Below are positions 61,222-64,000 of a stretch of DNA of 64,000 bases, in pieces; within the stretch, counting starts at the first letter, position 1; every line of letters begins with the position of its first letter. The translations under genes and the position numbers were made by a program. The notes under the pieces are model-generated. The model had not been told where the DNA came from, did not search any database, and saw nothing but the letters and a program-made list of their open reading frames with translations. This DNA is from JBCDBD01 sp039184335 (GTDB lineage: Bacteria; Bacteroidota; Bacteroidia; Flavobacteriales; Flavobacteriaceae), in assembly GCA_039184335.1 (NCBI GenBank), contig JBCDBD010000016.1, forward strand, positions 1 through 64,000. Reading direction: 5' to 3'.

Positions 61222-62013
61222 TTATTTTTTACTTAGAAACGCTTTTGACTTTATGATAAATTCCTCTTTATTTTCTCCCTAATGGGCACTATGGGAAACA
61301 TTTGGCAATATCCACAGGTCAACATCAGGAAGATTTTTCTTTACACGTATAACTTCTTCTAGGTTGATGCCCTCATCATCATCGCCAATGATTAATAACA
61401 CTTCAGGTATTATATTTTGTATTTCTTCGTCACTGAGTTTGACGGTGTAATTTTTAAATTGATTTAGCATGGTTTTGATCTGTTCATCTCCGCTGTGCGA
61501 TATCTTGAGCCAAGGAAAATGATCTCGGTTTTCATAAGTAAACGCTTCTAGATATTCTGGAAAATCATTGATTGTCCATGTTACTACTGCCCCTATGGTT
61601 ATCATTGATGTAATCAAGGGCGGGTTTATAAGAGCAAGTTGATACAATACATCACCTCCAAAACTAAACCCGATTGCCTTAATGTTATCCAGATTCAGAT
61701 ATTCAATTAGGGAATTAAGGTCTTTGGCGACTGCCCTTATTGATAAATCCTCTTTGAAAGCTTCAGACTTTCCATGCCCTGTCAAGTCGATTAAATATAC
61801 CTCATATTCCTTCTCATAGTCCTTGATGAATGGTTTCCATGATACTGAGGATTGTGTATAACCATGCAAAAAAACCAATGGCTTCCCTTTTCCGTAAATT
61901 TCATAATAGAGTTTTTTCCCATTTATAACAACAGATTCTGATTTCTTGGGTGTTTGCTATAACATCTGGTTTGACATTACAAGCAGAATGGTTGCAATCT
62001 TGATTTTTATCAT
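61222..62013 (-). pseudogene. Alpha/beta hydrolase interrupted by two in-frame TAG codons
   Basis: The frame runs from ATG 62013 to TAA 61222 without a frameshift but holds two TAG codons, at 61957-61959 inside a signal peptide ('MIKIKIATILLVMSNQML' then TAG, then 'QTPKKSESVVINGKKLYYEI') and at 61279-61281 ('VSHSAH' then TAG, then 'GENKEEFIIKSKAFLSKK'). The core between them is a complete hydrolase: 'LVFLHGYTQSS', nucleophile elbow 'GFSFGG', acid in 'LLIIGDDDEGI' and His in 'PNVSHSAH'. Total length 263 codons, normal for the family. Family members usually have Glu after 'H-x-A-H', so the second TAG probably replaced GAG. A leaderless, shorter protein could still be made from a TTG near 61878. 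Confidence 0.85.
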
Positions 62014-62090
62014 TTGTATGCTATTGACACTATTTTGGATGTAGCTGTTGCGGGTATACCATCAGTGATTACGCTATCGATGTTGGTTTT

Positions 62091-62915
62091 TTACACTGCC
62101 ACAACCCCTTTGATATGTGGGTGGGGGTCATAATGTAATAAATTGAAGTCATCAAAAGTGAAGTCAAAAATGTTCTTGATCTCGGGGTTGAGTACCATTT
62201 TAGGCAGGGGTCGGGGGGAACGGCTCAATTGCAGTGCCACTTGGTCCATATGGTTGTTATAAATATGGGCATCGCCAAAAGTATGTATAAAATCTCCTGC
62301 TTGGTAACCACATACCTGGGCCATCATCATGGTAAACAGGGCATAGGAAGCAATATTAAAAGGTACGCCCAAAAAGATATCGGCACTGCGTTGGTACAAT
62401 TGGCAACTTAGTTTGCCATCAGCTACATAAAACTGGAAAAAGGCGTGACAAGGAGGTAAGGCTGCCTTGCCGGCGGCCACGTTTGCTGCAAATGATCTTG
62501 AGGTATCGGGCAATACACTGGGGTTCCAGGCCGAGACCAACATGCGTCGGCTGTTAGGGTTGGTCTTGAGGATATCGATGACTTCTTTGATCTGGTCGAT
62601 TTCCTCACTGTTCCAGTTGCGCCATTGGTGTCCATACACTGGGCCCAAATTCCCATTTTCATCGGCCCATTCATTCCAGATACGCACTCCATTTTCCTGT
62701 AAGTACCCAATATTGGTATCGCCTTTTAAAAACCATAGCAACTCGTGGACAATGGATTTCAAATGTAGCTTTTTTGTGGTTACCATAGGAAAGCCCTTTG
62801 AAAGGTCAAAACGCATCTGGTAGCCAAAGACGCTGCGGGTGCCCGTGCCGGTACGGTCTCCTTTTTGATGGCCATGTTCCAGTACGTATTCGAGTAAATC
62901 GTGGTATTGTTTCAT
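62091..62915 (-). CDS. thyA: Thymidylate synthase
   Basis: A 274-residue ThyA that methylates dUMP to dTMP with methylene-THF. Motifs: 'RTGTGTRSVFGYQMRFDL' (~21-38), nucleophile Cys in 'LPPCHAFFQFYV' (~153-164), 'QRSADIFLGVPFNIASYALF' (~174-193) and 'GDAHIYNNHMDQ' (~213-224). The C-terminus reads 'IKGVVAV'; the final Val is kept. The product dihydrofolate is recycled by DHFR (50368). It lies on the same strand downstream of the nucleoside transporter gene, 284 bp apart. Confidence 0.97.
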   Translation of the reverse strand: MKQYHDLLEYVLEHGHQKGDRTGTGTRSVFGYQMRFDLSKGFPMVTTKKLHLKSIVHELLWFLKGDTNIGYLQENGVRIWNEWADENGNLGPVYGHQWRNWNSEEIDQIKEVIDILKTNPNSRRMLVSAWNPSVLPDTSRSFAANVAAGKAALPPCHAFFQFYVADGKLSCQLYQRSADIFLGVPFNIASYALFTMMMAQVCGYQAGDFIHTFGDAHIYNNHMDQVALQLSRSPRPLPKMVLNPEIKNIFDFTFDDFNLLHYDPHPHIKGVVAV

Positions 62916-63199
62916 AAATGCTGCTTCTGAAAACCCAAATGGGAATACTTTTGGTTCATCGGGCTAATTTAAAAGGAATTGCGTTTTATGGGCTTGAAAG
63001 CCAAGACGGGTTATAAAAAATTTATTAACTGTGAAATCTTTAAATGAGACCTCATCTTTAAAGTGAAGGGCTTTGAATGTATCCCACATGCATTAGATAT
63101 GACCTCAATCTACCTTCTTGAACAACTGCCATTTTGAGTGGGGCAAGATATTGTTTGGGAAACCCCAAGTTTTGTTTGATATGGAAAATTTTTGCCAAC

Positions 63200-64000
63200 C
63201 TAGCCCAATATCATTCCGGCAATGGTCGCAGAGAGCAATGAGGCCAATGACCCCCCTAAAACTGCTTTTAGGCCAAATTCAGAAAGTGTTTTGCGCTGTC
63301 GCGGTGCCAAAGAACCGATGCCGCCAATCTGAATGCCGATGGAAGCAAAATTGGCAAAACCGCAGAGCATATAGGTGGCCATGATAACCGATTTGTTATA
63401 GGTAAAGTGGGTGGTATTGGTCAAATTTTTAAGTTCTGCCAATTGAATATATCCGACAAATTCACTTGCAGCCAGCTTGATACCCAACAACTGTCCCATA
63501 AGCATGATATCCTCATTGTTTACGCCGATCAACCACATTAAGGGAGCAAAGATGGTACCCAAAATTGATTCAAGTGAAAATGAGGTATACGGAGTATTGA
63601 TGGCTATCCATTGATTCAAGGCGGTAACATCTCCTACCCATCCTAAAATACCGTTGATCATGGCGATAAAAGCCACAAAAACCAAGAGCATCGCACCTAC
63701 GTTTACAGCCAGTTTCAGACCTTCTGTGGTGCCATTGGCAATGGCATCCAAGAAATTGGAGCCGATTTTTTCAACGGAAATCTTGACATTGGTATCCACT
63801 TTTTCTTTTTGGGGGTACAAAATTTTAGAGACAACTATGGCTCCAGGAGCGGCCATCACGGAAGCAGCAATCAAATGCCTGGCAAACTCAAGACGTAATT
63901 GCTCGTCATTACCGCCCAAAAATCCGATATATGCTGCCAGCACGCCCCCAGCTACGGTGGCCATCCCCCCAATCATGACCAATAAGATCTCAGATTTGGT
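63200..64000 (-). CDS. NupC-type concentrative nucleoside transporter (N-terminus beyond window edge)
   Basis: The frame is open through 64000 and the visible ~266 residues are the C-terminal two thirds of a CNT-family symporter. 'EILLVMIGGMATVAGGVLAA' (start) and 'APLMWLIGVNNEDIMLMGQL' match the family; the CNT signature G-x-K-x3-N-E-F-V-A-Y appears as 'GIKLAASEFVGYIQL', with Asn replaced by Ser and Ala by Gly. The C-terminus has 'TYMLCGFANFASIGIQIGGI' and 'GLKAVLGGSLASLLSATIAG'. It imports nucleosides with sodium or protons, which suits the neighbouring thymidylate synthase and the deoxynucleoside kinase fusion. It ends in TAG. Confidence 0.9.
   Translation of the reverse strand, partial: TKSEILLVMIGGMATVAGGVLAAYIGFLGGNDEQLRLEFARHLIAASVMAAPGAIVVSKILYPQKEKVDTNVKISVEKIGSNFLDAIANGTTEGLKLAVNVGAMLLVFVAFIAMINGILGWVGDVTALNQWIAINTPYTSFSLESILGTIFAPLMWLIGVNNEDIMLMGQLLGIKLAASEFVGYIQLAELKNLTNTTHFTYNKSVIMATYMLCGFANFASIGIQIGGIGSLAPRQRKTLSEFGLKAVLGGSLASLLSATIAGMILG

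Overview
The window looks like a chromosome segment of a marine-type member of the Flavobacteriaceae (Bacteroidota). Several things point there: a type IX secretion (T9SS) module with a gliding-motility-type sorting domain at the left edge, promoter elements of the TTTG-N19-TAnnTTTG class, SusD-free but Bacteroidota-typical families (DUF6089, HXXEE, DUF2797, FolK fused to a deoxynucleoside kinase), lipoproteins whose lipobox is followed by Asp-rich stretches, and the gene order pdxJ / CBS / nadK / DUF6089 / uppS / bamA / ompH / ompH / murI. I do not commit to a genus.

Layout. 1-6.35 kb: the 3' end of a very long Calx-beta/DUF11 adhesin with a type B T9SS C-terminal domain, followed by its PorP/SprF partner and an OmpA-PD40-TPR protein. 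6.36-13.5 kb: an aberrant Nramp-like transporter, an alpha/beta hydrolase, a membrane protein/HTH pair with an excellent promoter, a secreted protein of unknown function, a GT39 glycosyltransferase, a SnoaL-like protein and a RibD-like reductase. 13.5-23.3 kb: AsmA, queuosine-precursor transporter and SppA on the minus strand, divergent from folK-dNK; then a TrmH-type methyltransferase divergent from mutS. 23.4-24.3 kb: tRNA-Gly(GCC), tRNA-Leu(UAA) and a parDE locus whose toxin is frameshifted. 24.5-35.2 kb: accessory metabolism and small lipoproteins, a DinB protein with a Tat-like leader, a Crp-type regulator, a CocE-type hydrolase, HXXEE and DUF2797 proteins, and a GH3 acyl-adenylase-like enzyme. 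35.2-38.7 kb: clpX, clpP and trigger factor (protein quality control). 39-50.9 kb: a SGNH lipoprotein, then the conserved pdxJ/nadK/uppS/bamA/ompH/murI block (cofactors, cell wall, outer membrane biogenesis). 50.4-57.6 kb: DHFR with a 2TM protein, a class V aminotransferase, a CBM48 protein, an EgtB-EgtD-DUF427 cluster (ergothioneine-type thiohistidine chemistry) and a histidine kinase/response regulator pair. 57.8-64 kb: a lipoprotein made of five 110-residue repeats, a CPBP membrane protease, a small zone of gene decay with an alpha/beta hydrolase interrupted by two in-frame TAG codons, thyA, and the 3' part of a NupC-type nucleoside transporter cut by the right edge.

Genes working together: adhesin + PorP + OmpA for surface display; uppS + murI for the cell wall and bamA + two Skp-like chaperones for the outer membrane; folK, DHFR and thyA (spread over the window) in folate/dTMP metabolism, with dNK and NupC supplying deoxynucleosides; tig + clpP + clpX in protein folding and turnover. 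No CRISPR array, prophage, integron or insertion sequence was seen. The most unusual items are the doubly amber-interrupted hydrolase, the frameshifted ParE beside an intact ParD with its palindromic operator, the exactly periodic repeat lipoprotein, and the Nramp-like protein lacking both metal-binding motifs.
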